DNA of 64,000 nt, from NCBI RefSeq assembly GCF_008085905.1, contig NZ_VSFF01000015.1:186001-250000 (forward strand), given 5' to 3'. Of the stretch, positions 23,232 through 31,478 are shown piece after piece. Numbering within the stretch: position 1 is the stretch's first letter; each line of letters begins with the position of its first letter. Position numbers and translations under genes: made by a program. The notes beneath the pieces are model-generated. The model searched no databases. It was given only the letters and a program-made list of their open reading frames with translations, and was not told where the DNA came from. Origin of the DNA: Actinomadura syzygii (GTDB lineage: Bacteria; Actinomycetota; Actinomycetes; Streptosporangiales; Streptosporangiaceae).

Positions 23232-24104
23232 TCAGAGGACGCTCGCCTTGTCCCGGCCGCCGTCGCGCGCCCCGGCCGGGGACGCGAACCTGCGGATGAT
23301 GCTGTCCTGTGCGAACGAGGCGACGAGCCGTCCGTCGCGGGTGAAGGCGTGGCCGCGTCCGTAGGAGCGGCCGCGTCCCGCGTAGGGGCTCTCCTGCGCC
23401 AGCAGGATCCAGTCGCTCGGGTCGACCTCCTCGTGGAAGGTCACGCTGTGGCCGAGGATGCCGGTGGAGAACTTGTCGTGCGCGTCGGCGACGGAGAGGC
23501 CGGGGTGCGGGCGCATCGCGGCGCCGATGAGGAAGCTCGCGCTCGCGTGCGCGAGCATCCCCTGGAGGACGGCTTGCTCCCCGGACGCGCCGGGCGTCCG
23601 GGTCCAGACGGCCAGTTCGGTCGATCCCTCGTCGCCCATGGGCGCCGTGCCGTTGAGGTCGGCGCCGCCCGCGACGCGCAGCTCGCGTCCGGAGTAGGAG
23701 TCGGTGAGGGGTTCGAGCGCCTCGGGCGGCTCGACGTCCGGCATCCGCGCGGCGTGCCGGATCAGGTCCTCGTCGTCGGCGGTGAGGAGGACGTTGGCGC
23801 GGGCGCGGAGCCGTCCGTCCTGGGACGCGGTGACGGTCGCGCTCGCCATCGTCCGGCCCGAGTGCAGGGGCTCGACGTCGAAGTCGATCGGCTTCGCCTT
23901 GGACGCGACCCGCGCGAACAGCGCGTGCACCGTCTTCACCCGTTTGCCCGGCTCCCCGCGCGCCGCCGCGACGGCGAGCTGCGCGACGAGCTGGCCGCCG
24001 AACACCACGTCCCGTTCCGGGCTGTCCACGCTGTTCCCGCGGTGGCGGCCCGTGTCGAGCCGCTCCAGGTCGAGTGCGCTGGCGAGGTCGGCGACGATGC
24101 CCAT
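23232..24104 (-). CDS. Acyl-CoA thioesterase II (TesB-like)
   Basis: 290 residues forming a double hotdog. The first hotdog includes DVVFGGQLVAQLAVAAARGE and SGRTMASATVTASQDG. The second includes HDKFSTGILGHSVTFHEEVDPSDWILLAQESPYAGRGRSYGRGHAFTRDGRLVAS with the TesB end SIIRRF. Hydrolyses acyl-CoA to free acid and CoA, probably preventing CoA sequestration when intermediates accumulate. First gene of the leftward three-gene unit, divergent from the amidohydrolase at 24254 across the double operator O4/O5. Confidence 0.92.
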   Translation of the reverse strand: MGIVADLASALDLERLDTGRHRGNSVDSPERDVVFGGQLVAQLAVAAARGEPGKRVKTVHALFARVASKAKPIDFDVEPLHSGRTMASATVTASQDGRLRARANVLLTADDEDLIRHAARMPDVEPPEALEPLTDSYSGRELRVAGGADLNGTAPMGDEGSTELAVWTRTPGASGEQAVLQGMLAHASASFLIGAAMRPHPGLSVADAHDKFSTGILGHSVTFHEEVDPSDWILLAQESPYAGRGRSYGRGHAFTRDGRLVASFAQDSIIRRFASPAGARDGGRDKASVL

Positions 24105-24164
24105 CCGGCACCTCCAGGTTCCCGGGGCGATGCCTGCGATCCTAACCTCGGCGGTTCCCGGTGT

Positions 24165-24182
24165 CTACCAGTCGTCCGGTAG
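24165..24182. promoter_or_regulatory. Operator O4 of the shared TetR-type regulon
   Basis: CTACCAGTCGTCCGGTAG followed by ATAA, in the divergent region between the thioesterase and amidohydrolase genes. It is one of two sites here, and its arms CTACC/GGTAG are perfect. Confidence 0.85.
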
Positions 24183-24200
24183 ATAACCGCCGTTCGTTGA

Positions 24201-24218
24201 CTACCGGACGACCGGTTG
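24201..24218. promoter_or_regulatory. Operator O5 of the shared TetR-type regulon
   Basis: CTACCGGACGACCGGTTG starts 36 bases after the start of O4. Two sites in one divergent region suggest separate control of each direction or cooperative binding. Confidence 0.8.
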
Positions 24219-24253
24219 ACAAACTGGCGAGAGGACCACGTGAGAGGACTGCC

Positions 24254-25477
24254 ATGACCACCATGCGGACTCCCGATCTCAACTGGCTGATCTCGGTCGA
24301 CGACCACGTCATCGAGCCCGGCCACGTGTGGACGGACCGCGTCCCCGCGAAGTACAAGGACGTCGCGCCCCGGCTCGTCGACGACGCCGAGCACGGCGAG
24401 GTCTGGGTGTACGAGGACCGCCGGGTGCCGTCGTCCGGGCTCGCCGCCTCCGCGGGACGCCGGAAGGAGGAGTTCACGCCGAACTCCATCCCCTACTCGG
24501 AGATGCGGGCGGGCTGCTACGACTCCGTCGCCCGGCTGGAGGACATGAACCGGGCCGGCATCCTCGCGTCCCTGTGCTTCCCGTCCGTGCCGCGCTTCTG
24601 CGGGCAGCTGTTCTGGGAGGCGGAGGACAAGGAGCTCGCGATGCTCTGCGTCCAGGCGTACAACGACTTCATGATCGACGAATGGTGCGGGTCGGCGCCC
24701 GGCCGGTACATCCCGCTCGTGATCGTCCCGCTGTGGGACCCGAAGGCCGCCGCCGCCGAGGTCGAGCGCACCGCCGCCAAGGGCGCGCGGGGCGTCGCCT
24801 TCTCCGAGAACCCGGCGCCGCTCGGGCTGCCCACCATCCACGACCCGAAGCGCTACTGGGACCCGCTGTTCGCCGCCGCGCAGGACGCCGAGCTGATCGT
24901 GTGCATGCACGTCGGGTCGTCGTCCACGATGCCGAAGATCAGCCCGAACTCGCCGTTCATGGCCAACATGACCTGGGGCGCGAACCGCACCTCCGGCGCG
25001 CTCCTCGAATGGCTGTTCAGCGGCGTCTTCCAGCGGTTCCCGTCGCTGAAGATCGCGCTTTCGGAGGGCAACATCGGCTGGATCCCGTACTTCCTGGAGC
25101 GTGCCGAGCAGGTCCTCGACCACCAGCGCGCGTGGATCCAGCGGGGCGAGGCGTTCGGCGGGTCGCTGGAGGGCAGGCACGCGGTCGGCTCGCTGGACCT
25201 CGACAACTTCGACCTGCGCCAGACCTACCACGACCACGTCTTCGGCTGCTTCATCGACGACATCCACGGCATCCGCAACCTGGACGTCATCGGCGAGGAC
25301 AACGTCATGATCGAGACCGACTACCCGCACTCGGACTCCACCTGGCCGGACTGCATCAAGCTGGCCCAGGAGCGCCTCGCCGACGTCGACCCGCAGGTCG
25401 CCTACAAGGTGCTGCGCGGCAACGCCGAGCGCGTGTTCCGCTTCACCCCCGCCGATCCGCCCGCGGTGACCCCCTGA
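24254..25477 (+). CDS. Amidohydrolase-2 family (TIM-barrel) protein
   Basis: 407 residues. It opens with SVDDHVIEPGHVWTDR, where Asp-x-His replaces the usual His-x-His, as in ACMSD-like amidohydrolase_2 enzymes. It has VCMHVGSSSTMPK (metal His in HVGSS), SGVFQRFPSLKIALSEGNIGWIPYFLERAEQ and the C-terminal metal Asp in ETDYPHSDSTWPD. Family members are decarboxylases or hydrolases, and paralogues at 41584 and 54932 sit in the same regulon. ATG 24254 follows GAGAGGACTGCC. Shares the O4/O5 region with the thioesterase unit. Its reaction on the pathway substrate is unknown. Confidence 0.9.
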   Translation: MTTMRTPDLNWLISVDDHVIEPGHVWTDRVPAKYKDVAPRLVDDAEHGEVWVYEDRRVPSSGLAASAGRRKEEFTPNSIPYSEMRAGCYDSVARLEDMNRAGILASLCFPSVPRFCGQLFWEAEDKELAMLCVQAYNDFMIDEWCGSAPGRYIPLVIVPLWDPKAAAAEVERTAAKGARGVAFSENPAPLGLPTIHDPKRYWDPLFAAAQDAELIVCMHVGSSSTMPKISPNSPFMANMTWGANRTSGALLEWLFSGVFQRFPSLKIALSEGNIGWIPYFLERAEQVLDHQRAWIQRGEAFGGSLEGRHAVGSLDLDNFDLRQTYHDHVFGCFIDDIHGIRNLDVIGEDNVMIETDYPHSDSTWPDCIKLAQERLADVDPQVAYKVLRGNAERVFRFTPADPPAVTP

Positions 25478-25497
25478 CGCGGATCCGGCGCGCCGCG

Positions 25498-25536
25498 GCG
25501 CGCCGCCGTCATGGGGGTGCCATGGCGGCGGCGCGC
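25498..25536 (+). terminator. Long GC hairpin between amidohydrolase and DoxX genes
   Basis: Bases 25498-25513 pair with 25521-25536 (15 of 16 matched) across a seven-base loop, with an additional palindrome just upstream (GGCGCGCCGCGGCGCGCC). Located 20 bases past the amidohydrolase stop and 32 before the DoxX start, it probably reduces read-through into doxX. Confidence 0.65.
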
Positions 25537-25567
25537 CGCGCCTTCTGAGCGAGTGGAGGTTACGAGA

Positions 25568-26086
25568 ATGGACGAGGTGTCGGCGGGGCTTCTGCTCGTC
25601 CGGGTCGTCGTCGGGCTGACGCTGGCGGCGCACGGCTACAACAAGTTCTTCGGCGGCGGACGCATCCCGGGCACGGCGCGCTGGTTCGAGAGCATCGGCA
25701 TGCGGCCCGGACGGCTGCACGCGCTCGCCGCGGCGTCGACGGAGCTCGGCGCGGGCGTGCTGTTCGCCGCCGGGCTGCTGACGCCGCTCGCGGCGGCCGG
25801 GTTCGTCGGGCTCATGCTCGTCGCGGCGTGGACGGTCCACCGGGCCAACGGCTTCTTCAGCGCGGGGAACGGGTGGGAGTACAACCTGGTGCTCGCCGTC
25901 GCCGCCGCCGGGGTGGCGACCACCGGGCCGGGCGACTGGTCGCTCGACGCGGCGGCCGGGCTCGACATCGGCGGCTGGGGCCTGCTCGTCGCCGCGGGCG
26001 GCGGGCTCGCGGCGGGGGCCGGGCTGCTCGCCGCCTGCTATCGCCCCGCGCCCCGGACGGACGGCGCTCCGGCGGAGGCCGCCTGA
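25568..26086 (+). CDS. DoxX family membrane protein
   Basis: 172 residues with four or five hydrophobic spans. It shows the DoxX signature LLLVRVVVGLTLAAHGYNKFFGGG and TARWFESIGM near the N-terminus, STELGAGVLFAAGLLTPLAAAGFVGLMLVAA in the second and third spans, and NGWEYNLVLAVAAAGVATTGPGDWSLDAAAGLD. DoxX-like proteins are linked to redox or quinone-dependent membrane reactions, but function is mostly unknown. GGAGG precedes the ATG. Probably part of the amidohydrolase transcription unit, attenuated by the hairpin between them. Confidence 0.85.
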   Translation: MDEVSAGLLLVRVVVGLTLAAHGYNKFFGGGRIPGTARWFESIGMRPGRLHALAAASTELGAGVLFAAGLLTPLAAAGFVGLMLVAAWTVHRANGFFSAGNGWEYNLVLAVAAAGVATTGPGDWSLDAAAGLDIGGWGLLVAAGGGLAAGAGLLAACYRPAPRTDGAPAEAA

Positions 26087-26108
26087 GCGCCGGAGCCCGC
26101 CCAGCCGG

Positions 26109-26816
26109 TCAACGCGGGCCGTCGCCGTCGGCGACGGCCCGCGAAGCGTCGACCGGCTCCGCGTCCACGGGCTCTGCGGCCACCGGCTCCGCGTTCACGG
26201 GCTCAGAGGCGAAGAGGCCGTTGGACGGGACGGGACGCAGCCCGAGCAGCGTCCCGTAGATCTCGATCGTCTTGGCGATCAGCGCCTCCGCGTCCTCCGC
26301 CGTCTCGCAGTCGGCGACCTCGCGGGCGACGCCGCCGATGGAGCCGGTGACGATCGAGGACAGCGCCCGGTCCGCCAGCGGGTCGCTCACCTGGAGGAGC
26401 TTGGTGTTCTGCCGCGCCCACTGCTGGCTGAACCGGCGGGCGACGCCCGCGAACCCGGCGGGCGCGTCCCCGTCCGACACCATCCGGACGAGCCCGCTGT
26501 GCTGCCACGCGCTCGTCAGGTACGCTCGGGTGCCCGCGAGGAACAGGCGGCGGCCGTCCGAGACGCCCGCGTCCCGGAGAAGGGCCACCGCCTCGCGCGT
26601 CCGGGCGGACTGCGCGTCCATGTAGCGGGACCACAGCGCGTGGTAGACGCCGTTCTTGCTGGCGAAGTGGTAGTAGAGCGCGCCGACGCTGGTGCCGGCG
26701 CGCTCGGTGATGTCGGAGACGCTCGTCCCGTAGAAGCCCCGCTCGGTGAAGAGCTCCTCGGCCGCGTTCAGCAGGGCGTGGGCCTGACCGTTCTCACCGA
26801 CCTCGGACTTGCGCAT
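26109..26816 (-). CDS. TetR family regulator with C-terminal EPV(D/N)A repeats
   Basis: About 235 residues. The helix-turn-helix is TSVSDITERAGTSVGALYYHFASKNGVYHALW. The ligand-binding domain includes SGLVRMVSDGDAPAGFAGVARRFSQQW and LSSIVTGSIGGVAREV. The C-terminal tail has short repeats (EPVNAEPVAAEPVDAEPVDA) encoded by imperfect 15-bp units. It lies 18 bases after the acyl-CoA dehydrogenase gene and is read in the same direction, so it may be the operon's own regulator. The start is uncertain: ATG 26825 sits too close to GGGAG, so ATG 26816 is used. Confidence 0.85.
   Translation of the reverse strand: MRKSEVGENGQAHALLNAAEELFTERGFYGTSVSDITERAGTSVGALYYHFASKNGVYHALWSRYMDAQSARTREAVALLRDAGVSDGRRLFLAGTRAYLTSAWQHSGLVRMVSDGDAPAGFAGVARRFSQQWARQNTKLLQVSDPLADRALSSIVTGSIGGVAREVADCETAEDAEALIAKTIEIYGTLLGLRPVPSNGLFASEPVNAEPVAAEPVDAEPVDASRAVADGDGPR
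26113..26143. terminator. Perfect 14-bp hairpin at the convergent DoxX/TetR ends
   Basis: CGCGGGCCGTCGCC (26113-26126) pairs perfectly with GGCGACGGCCCGCG (26130-26143), loop of three bases. It lies 26 bases after the DoxX stop and inside the last codons of the TetR gene, so it could terminate doxX transcription while being translated as ADGDGP in the TetR. Confidence 0.65.
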
Positions 26817-26842
26817 GGACCCCATTCTCCCGCCGCCGTGCC

Positions 26843-27994
26843 TCAACGCGATGAGGGTTTGCGCGGCATCGAGAGAATGTGCCAGGCGAGCAGGTTCCGC
26901 TGGATCTGGGACGATCCGCCGTAGACGCTGATCGGACGGGAGCGGAAGTAGCCCGCGAGCACGTCGGGCGCCGCGCCGGTGACGGCGTCCGCGCCGACGA
27001 GGTCCAGCGCGAGGTGGTAGAGCGACTGCTCGGCCCGCGACCACAGCAGTTTCCCGACCGACCCCTCGGGGCCGGGCTCCCGGCCGGACACGCGGAGCGA
27101 GAGCTGCTGCGCGACGTTCAGCCGGAGCGCCTCGCCCAGCACGTACGCGCGGGCCAGCCGCTCGCGGACCTCGGGCCGCGCGGTGAGGCCGCGCGCGGCT
27201 GCCGTCTCCTCGATGGCGCGCAGCGTCTTGCGGTAGTTGGAGATCATGCCGACGTCGGCGGGGCCGCGCTCGTAGGTGACCGTCGTCATCGCGATGTGCC
27301 AGCCCTGGCCGGGGCGTCCGAGCATCTGGTCGGCGGGGATCACGACGTCGTCCCAGAAGACCTCGCTGGTCTCCGGCTCGCCGTCGGCGAGGACGATCGG
27401 CCGCGGCGTGATTCCCGGCGACTTCATGTCGACGAGGAACGCGGAGATGCCCTTGTGCTTCGGGGCGTCCGGGTCGGTGCGGGCGAGCAGCAGGCACCAG
27501 TCGGAGTACTGTCCGCCGCTCGTCCACATCTTCTGCCCGTTGACGACGTAGTCGCCGGACGCGTTGCGCTCGGCGCGGGTCTGGAGCGCGGCGAGGTCGG
27601 AGCCCGCGCCGGGCTCGGAGAAGCCCTGGCACCACTGGATCTCGCCGCTCAGCAGCGACGGCAGGAAGCGGCGCTTGTGCTCCTCGCTCCCGTACGTGTA
27701 GATCGCGCGGCCGAGATAGTTGACCTGGCCCGGCACCGGCGGCCCGTCGGACGCGCCGACCTCCTCGTTCAGGATCGCGTCGTACACGGGGCTGAGGTCC
27801 TGGCCGCCGTACTCGCGCGGCCACGCCATCCCCATGTAACCGGCGTCGTAGAGACCGCGGTGCCAGCGGCGGCGGATGGCGGCCTTCGCGTCGTGGTCGG
27901 CGGCGGCGTCGTAGTCGGCGGGCGCGTTCGCGGCGAGCCAGTCGCGCAGCCGGGCGCGGAACGCGGCCTCCTCGGGGGTGTCCCGGAAATCCAT
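26843..27994 (-). CDS. Acyl-CoA dehydrogenase, canonical subunit of a pair
   Basis: 383 residues. Motifs: GMAWPREYGGQDLSPVYDAI, QWCQGFSEPGAGSDLAALQTRA (FAD/substrate contact), YVVNGQKMWTSGGQYSDWCLLLARTD and the C-terminal VYGGSSQIQRNLLAWHILSMP. It resembles FadE28/FadE34-type actinobacterial enzymes acting on steroid side chains. The upstream neighbour (27997-29058) is a divergent ACAD two bases away (TGATCATG), the arrangement of ChsE-type heterotetramers in which each FAD site lies between unlike subunits. The pair is divergent from the operon encoding MaoC, DUF35 and Ltp proteins, which would act on its enoyl-CoA product. Confidence 0.93.
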   Translation of the reverse strand: MDFRDTPEEAAFRARLRDWLAANAPADYDAAADHDAKAAIRRRWHRGLYDAGYMGMAWPREYGGQDLSPVYDAILNEEVGASDGPPVPGQVNYLGRAIYTYGSEEHKRRFLPSLLSGEIQWCQGFSEPGAGSDLAALQTRAERNASGDYVVNGQKMWTSGGQYSDWCLLLARTDPDAPKHKGISAFLVDMKSPGITPRPIVLADGEPETSEVFWDDVVIPADQMLGRPGQGWHIAMTTVTYERGPADVGMISNYRKTLRAIEETAAARGLTARPEVRERLARAYVLGEALRLNVAQQLSLRVSGREPGPEGSVGKLLWSRAEQSLYHLALDLVGADAVTGAAPDVLAGYFRSRPISVYGGSSQIQRNLLAWHILSMPRKPSSR

Positions 27995-27996
27995 GA

Positions 27997-29058
27997 TCAA
28001 CCCTCTTCCGGCCCGGGGCCCTCGCCCAGGCGCAGGTCGGCGACGCGGCGCAGGCTGTGCCCGGCGTCGCCGAGCACCTGGCGGTCGAGCAGGACGCGGC
28101 GCGCGTACAGGTGGGCGACGTGCTCCCAGGTGTGCCCGATGCCGCCGTACACCTGCATGACCGTCTCGGCCACGTCGAGCGCGGCGGACGCCGTGTACGC
28201 CTTCGCGGTGTGCGCGGCGAGCAGCGCGTCGGCGGGCTCGGCCTCGTCGGCGGCCCAGGCGGCGTAGCTGACGCAGGCGGACGCGGCCTCGCAGTGGACG
28301 AGGGCGTCCGCGCACATGTGCTGGATCGCCTGGAACGACCCGATCTGCTGGCCGTAGGCGACGCGCTCCTTGGAGTAGGCGACGACGCCGTCGAGCGCCG
28401 CGCGCATCGCGCCGACCGCGTCGGCGGCGACCACGGTTAGCCCGAGCGCCCGCCAGCAGTCGAGGTCGGCGGGGTCGAGCGGGCGTCCGATCTCCTCGGC
28501 GTCCGCCGGGGCCGGTCCGGTGAAGCGGGCCAGCTCGCGGGTGAGGTCGGCGCCCGGACGGCGCTTCGCGGCGCCGTCCAGCGGGACGCGCACGAGCCGC
28601 CGCCCGTCAGCCAGCGCGAGGCCGTGGGCGGCGCCCCACGAGTCGAACGCGATCGCGCCGCCGAGGTCGTCGGCGGCGGCGATGCCGGACAGGTCGCGGG
28701 TGAGCAGGACGGCGTGCCGCTCGGCCCCGTCCGCGGCGCGCTGGAGCAGGTCGGCGGGCGCCCCGGCGAGCGCGAGCAGCTCGGTGGCGAGCACCGCCGA
28801 GCCGAGGTAGGGCAGCGGCGCGAGCGCGCCGCCGAGCGCCTCGGCGACGATCATCGCGTCCACCCCGGAGCCGGTCGGCGCGCCGGACCCGTCGCGCACC
28901 CGGAGGCCGAGCATGCCCGCCTCCGCGAGCGCGGCCCAGCCCTTTCCCCGATCGCTCTCCGCGATGTCCCGCGGATTGCCCGCGCCCACCGAACCGGCCA
29001 GCGAACCCATCATTTCCCGAAGCATCTGCTGTTCATCGTTCAGCAGCGCAAGAACCAT
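27997..29058 (-). CDS. Acyl-CoA dehydrogenase, divergent subunit of a pair
   Basis: 353 residues, shorter than canonical ACADs. The N-terminal helical domain (NDEQQMLREMMGSLAGSVG) and C-terminal helical domain (VAYSKERVAYGQQIGSFQAIQHMCADALVHCEAAS and VMQVYGGIGHTWEHVAHLYARRVLLD) are clear, but the central FAD-binding beta domain is degenerate. KERVxYGxxIGSFQAIQH is the conserved ACAD signature. First gene of the O6-controlled leftward unit, probably the beta-type subunit of a heterotetramer with the next gene product. Confidence 0.9.
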   Translation of the reverse strand: MVLALLNDEQQMLREMMGSLAGSVGAGNPRDIAESDRGKGWAALAEAGMLGLRVRDGSGAPTGSGVDAMIVAEALGGALAPLPYLGSAVLATELLALAGAPADLLQRAADGAERHAVLLTRDLSGIAAADDLGGAIAFDSWGAAHGLALADGRRLVRVPLDGAAKRRPGADLTRELARFTGPAPADAEEIGRPLDPADLDCWRALGLTVVAADAVGAMRAALDGVVAYSKERVAYGQQIGSFQAIQHMCADALVHCEAASACVSYAAWAADEAEPADALLAAHTAKAYTASAALDVAETVMQVYGGIGHTWEHVAHLYARRVLLDRQVLGDAGHSLRRVADLRLGEGPGPEEG

Positions 29059-29134
29059 TATCGGCTCCTTGTGAGCAAGCGAGGATCGCGGCGTTGCCCC
29101 GGTCGTCGAATTGCTCCGCCCAAGCGGTGTGCGA

Positions 29135-29152
29135 CTACCAGACGACCGGTAG
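29135..29152. promoter_or_regulatory. Operator O6 of the shared TetR-type regulon
   Basis: CTACCAGACGACCGGTAG lies 77 bases before the acyl-CoA dehydrogenase start and 193 bases before the binding-protein start of the divergent operon. Both CTACC and GGTAG arms are perfect. Confidence 0.85.
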
Positions 29153-29344
29153 GCAACTGAACCTTGTTCAGAGATACCTCGGGAGCCTCCGCCCTGTCAA
29201 CCCTTGGCCTCTGAGCTGCCTCGTTAGGAGGGATCAGCGATATGTGAACTCGTGCCCGCCGGACCGTTGACGCCCCGCAGGCCGGATGTTACACAAGACT
29301 GAACCACATTCACCTGACAGAATCCTTTTAGAGCGGAGGACGTC

Positions 29345-30577
29345 ATGCTTGCTCTGAAACGGGGCAGGAGAATTCTCGGCACAATGGTGCTGGGAACAAT
29401 TGTCGGCACCGCCGCGGCGTGTGGAGGCGGCTCCGCGGATTCTGCGGGGAGCGGTCCCTTCGTCTTCTACGTGTCGATCGACACCTCGGGCCCGACCGCC
29501 GTCCTCGGCGGCGGTCTGCTGGCCGGCGCGCGCACGGCGATCAAGGACATCAACGCCAAGGGCGGCATCGGCGGGCGCCAGATCAAGCTGGAGGTCGCCA
29601 ACGACCAGAACAACCCGACGAAGGCCGTCAGCGAGCTGCAGCGGCGGCTCGCCAAGGGCAAGCCGGACCTCGTCTACCCCGGCGGGTCCAGCGCGGTGTC
29701 GATGTCGATGCTGCCGATCCTCACCCGCGACAAGGTGCTGTCGGTCGGCGCCACCAGCAGCATCCAGCTCAACGACCCGAAGAAGTTCCCCTACCACTTC
29801 GGCGTCACCCCGCCGAGCTCGGCGTACGTGCCCACGTTCGTCCAGCTCGCGAAGGAGAAGGGCTACAAGAAGGTCGCGATGATCTACTCGGACGACGCGA
29901 CCGGGCAGAGCTCGTTCAAGCAGTACGAGGGGCCGGTCAAGCAGGCCGGGATCGAGCTGGTCAGCGCGAGCTACGACACCACCGCGCTCGACATGACGCC
30001 GCAGCTCCAGCAGTTGCGCGCGCAGAAGCCGGACGCGCTCATCGTCAACGGCTACGGCACGGCGGTGCTCTACGTGCTCCGCGGCCGGGCGCAGATCGGC
30101 TGGACGCTGCCGTCCTACGGCGACCAGCTCGCCAGCCCGTCCCCGATCGCGGGCAAGGTGACGGCGGCGCAGATCAAGAACTACCAGGTCATCATGCAGA
30201 CGTCCTCGCTCGTCGGGGACCGCCAGCACCCCGGTCTCGCCCCGGTGATCAAGGAGTTCCAGACCTCGGACGGGGCGAAGTTCCTGACCCAGACGGGCGT
30301 CGCGGTGTTCACCACGACCTACGACCTGCTCCAGTTCGTCGCCTACGAGGCCGGGCAGGAGAAGACCACGGACGGGCAGAAGCTCGCGAAGGCGTTCGAG
30401 AAGTTCAAGACGCCCGCGAACCCTCCGTGGGTCGGCAAGGGGCCGAACGGCGAGGTCACGAAGTACGAGTACACGCCGTCCAACCACTTCCCGATGACGA
30501 GCGCGACGTCGTTCAAGTACGTCCAGCCCGGCACGTACGACGCCGACGGGTTCTACGTCCCCGGCAAGGGCTACTGA
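29345..30577 (+). CDS. Branched-chain amino acid-type (LivJ/periplasmic-binding type 1) substrate-binding lipoprotein
   Basis: 410 residues with a lipoprotein signal (lipobox TAAAC, Cys26) and the Peripla_BP_6 fold: YVSIDTSGPTAVLGGGLLAGARTAIKDINAKGGIGGRQIKLEV, VYPGGSSAVSMSMLPIL and VAMIYSDDATGQSSFKQYEGPVKQAG. Although Liv-type by fold, actinobacterial homologues in catabolic loci often bind aromatic or alicyclic acids, which fits this operon. GGAGG precedes the ATG. First gene of an 11-gene rightward operon (29345-40355) under O6. Confidence 0.92.
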   Translation: MLALKRGRRILGTMVLGTIVGTAAACGGGSADSAGSGPFVFYVSIDTSGPTAVLGGGLLAGARTAIKDINAKGGIGGRQIKLEVANDQNNPTKAVSELQRRLAKGKPDLVYPGGSSAVSMSMLPILTRDKVLSVGATSSIQLNDPKKFPYHFGVTPPSSAYVPTFVQLAKEKGYKKVAMIYSDDATGQSSFKQYEGPVKQAGIELVSASYDTTALDMTPQLQQLRAQKPDALIVNGYGTAVLYVLRGRAQIGWTLPSYGDQLASPSPIAGKVTAAQIKNYQVIMQTSSLVGDRQHPGLAPVIKEFQTSDGAKFLTQTGVAVFTTTYDLLQFVAYEAGQEKTTDGQKLAKAFEKFKTPANPPWVGKGPNGEVTKYEYTPSNHFPMTSATSFKYVQPGTYDADGFYVPGKGY

Positions 30578-30589
30578 GGCGGCGGTCCG

Positions 30590-31456
30590 ATGACGACCAT
30601 CTGGGCGGGCCTCGCCACCGGGGCCCTCTACAGCCTCGTGGCGATCGGCTACAACGTCGTGCTGCTGGCCTCGGGCGTGGTGAACTTCGCGAACGCCTAC
30701 CTCATCATGATCGGAACGTTCCTCGCCTACGTCTGCCTGGTCGACTGGGGGCTGCCCGTCGCGGCGGCGATCCCGCTGACCGGCCTCGCCGTCGCGGTGA
30801 TCGCGGTCGTCGAGGAGCGGATCGCGATCCGGCCGCTGCTGAACCGGCAGGGCGGGCACGCCGCGCTGATCACCACGGTCGGGGTCGGCACGCTGCTCGG
30901 CGGGATCGCGGCGAAGGTCTGGGGGACGGAGCCGGTCAGGGTCCCCTCCCCGTTCTCCGCCGAACCGCTGACGCTGCTCGGCGGGACGATCCAGCGCAAC
31001 GACCTGGTGCTGATCCTGCTCGTCCTCGCGCTCGGCGTCGGCCTGCACCTCTGGTCGCGCCGGACGCTGCTCGGCCTCGCCTCGCTCGCCACCGCGGAGA
31101 ACCGGCAGGCGGCGCAGGCCCGCGGGCTGAACGTGCGGGCACTCGGCCTCGGCGCGTTCGCGCTGGCCGGACTGATCGCCGGGCTGTTCGCGGTGTTCGT
31201 CGCCGGGCGCACCTACGCGCACTTCCACCTCGGCGAGACGCTCGCGCTGTTCGGGTTCGTCGCGATCGCGATCGGCGGGTCGGGCAGCCAGCTCGGCGGG
31301 CTGATCGGCGGGTTCGCGATCGGGCTGCTGTACGCGGTCACCGCCCGCTACGTGGGCGACTCCTATCCGCAGATCGTGGTGTTCGCGGTCTTCCTGCTCA
31401 TCCTGCTGACCCGGCCCCGGGGCCTGTTCGGCGGCGCGGCGGAACGGCAGGTGTGA
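30590..31456 (+). CDS. LivH-type ABC transporter permease
   Basis: 288 residues, about eight membrane spans. N-terminal TGALYSLVAIGYNVVLLASGVVNFANAYLIMIG is the LivH signature, and LGAFALAGLIAGLFAVFVAGR and AIAIGGSGSQLGGLIGGFAIGLL mark the transporter core. It forms the membrane channel with the fused LivM-LivG protein. Starts 12 bases after the binding-protein stop. Its stop codon is embedded in a 17-bp tandem duplication. Confidence 0.92.
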   Translation: MTTIWAGLATGALYSLVAIGYNVVLLASGVVNFANAYLIMIGTFLAYVCLVDWGLPVAAAIPLTGLAVAVIAVVEERIAIRPLLNRQGGHAALITTVGVGTLLGGIAAKVWGTEPVRVPSPFSAEPLTLLGGTIQRNDLVLILLVLALGVGLHLWSRRTLLGLASLATAENRQAAQARGLNVRALGLGAFALAGLIAGLFAVFVAGRTYAHFHLGETLALFGFVAIAIGGSGSQLGGLIGGFAIGLLYAVTARYVGDSYPQIVVFAVFLLILLTRPRGLFGGAAERQV

Positions 31457-31478
31457 GATGACGGCAGGTGTGAGATGA
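31445..31478 (+). repeat. 17-bp tandem duplication at the LivH/LivMG junction with hexapeptide ORF
   Basis: CGGCAGGTGTGAGATGA occurs twice in tandem (31445-31461, 31462-31478). The unit contains the LivH stop and an ATG. The first ATG (31458) opens MTAGVR and its stop overlaps the true LivMG start in ATGA form. The duplication therefore separates the two genes while keeping stop-start coupling. Confidence 0.8.
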
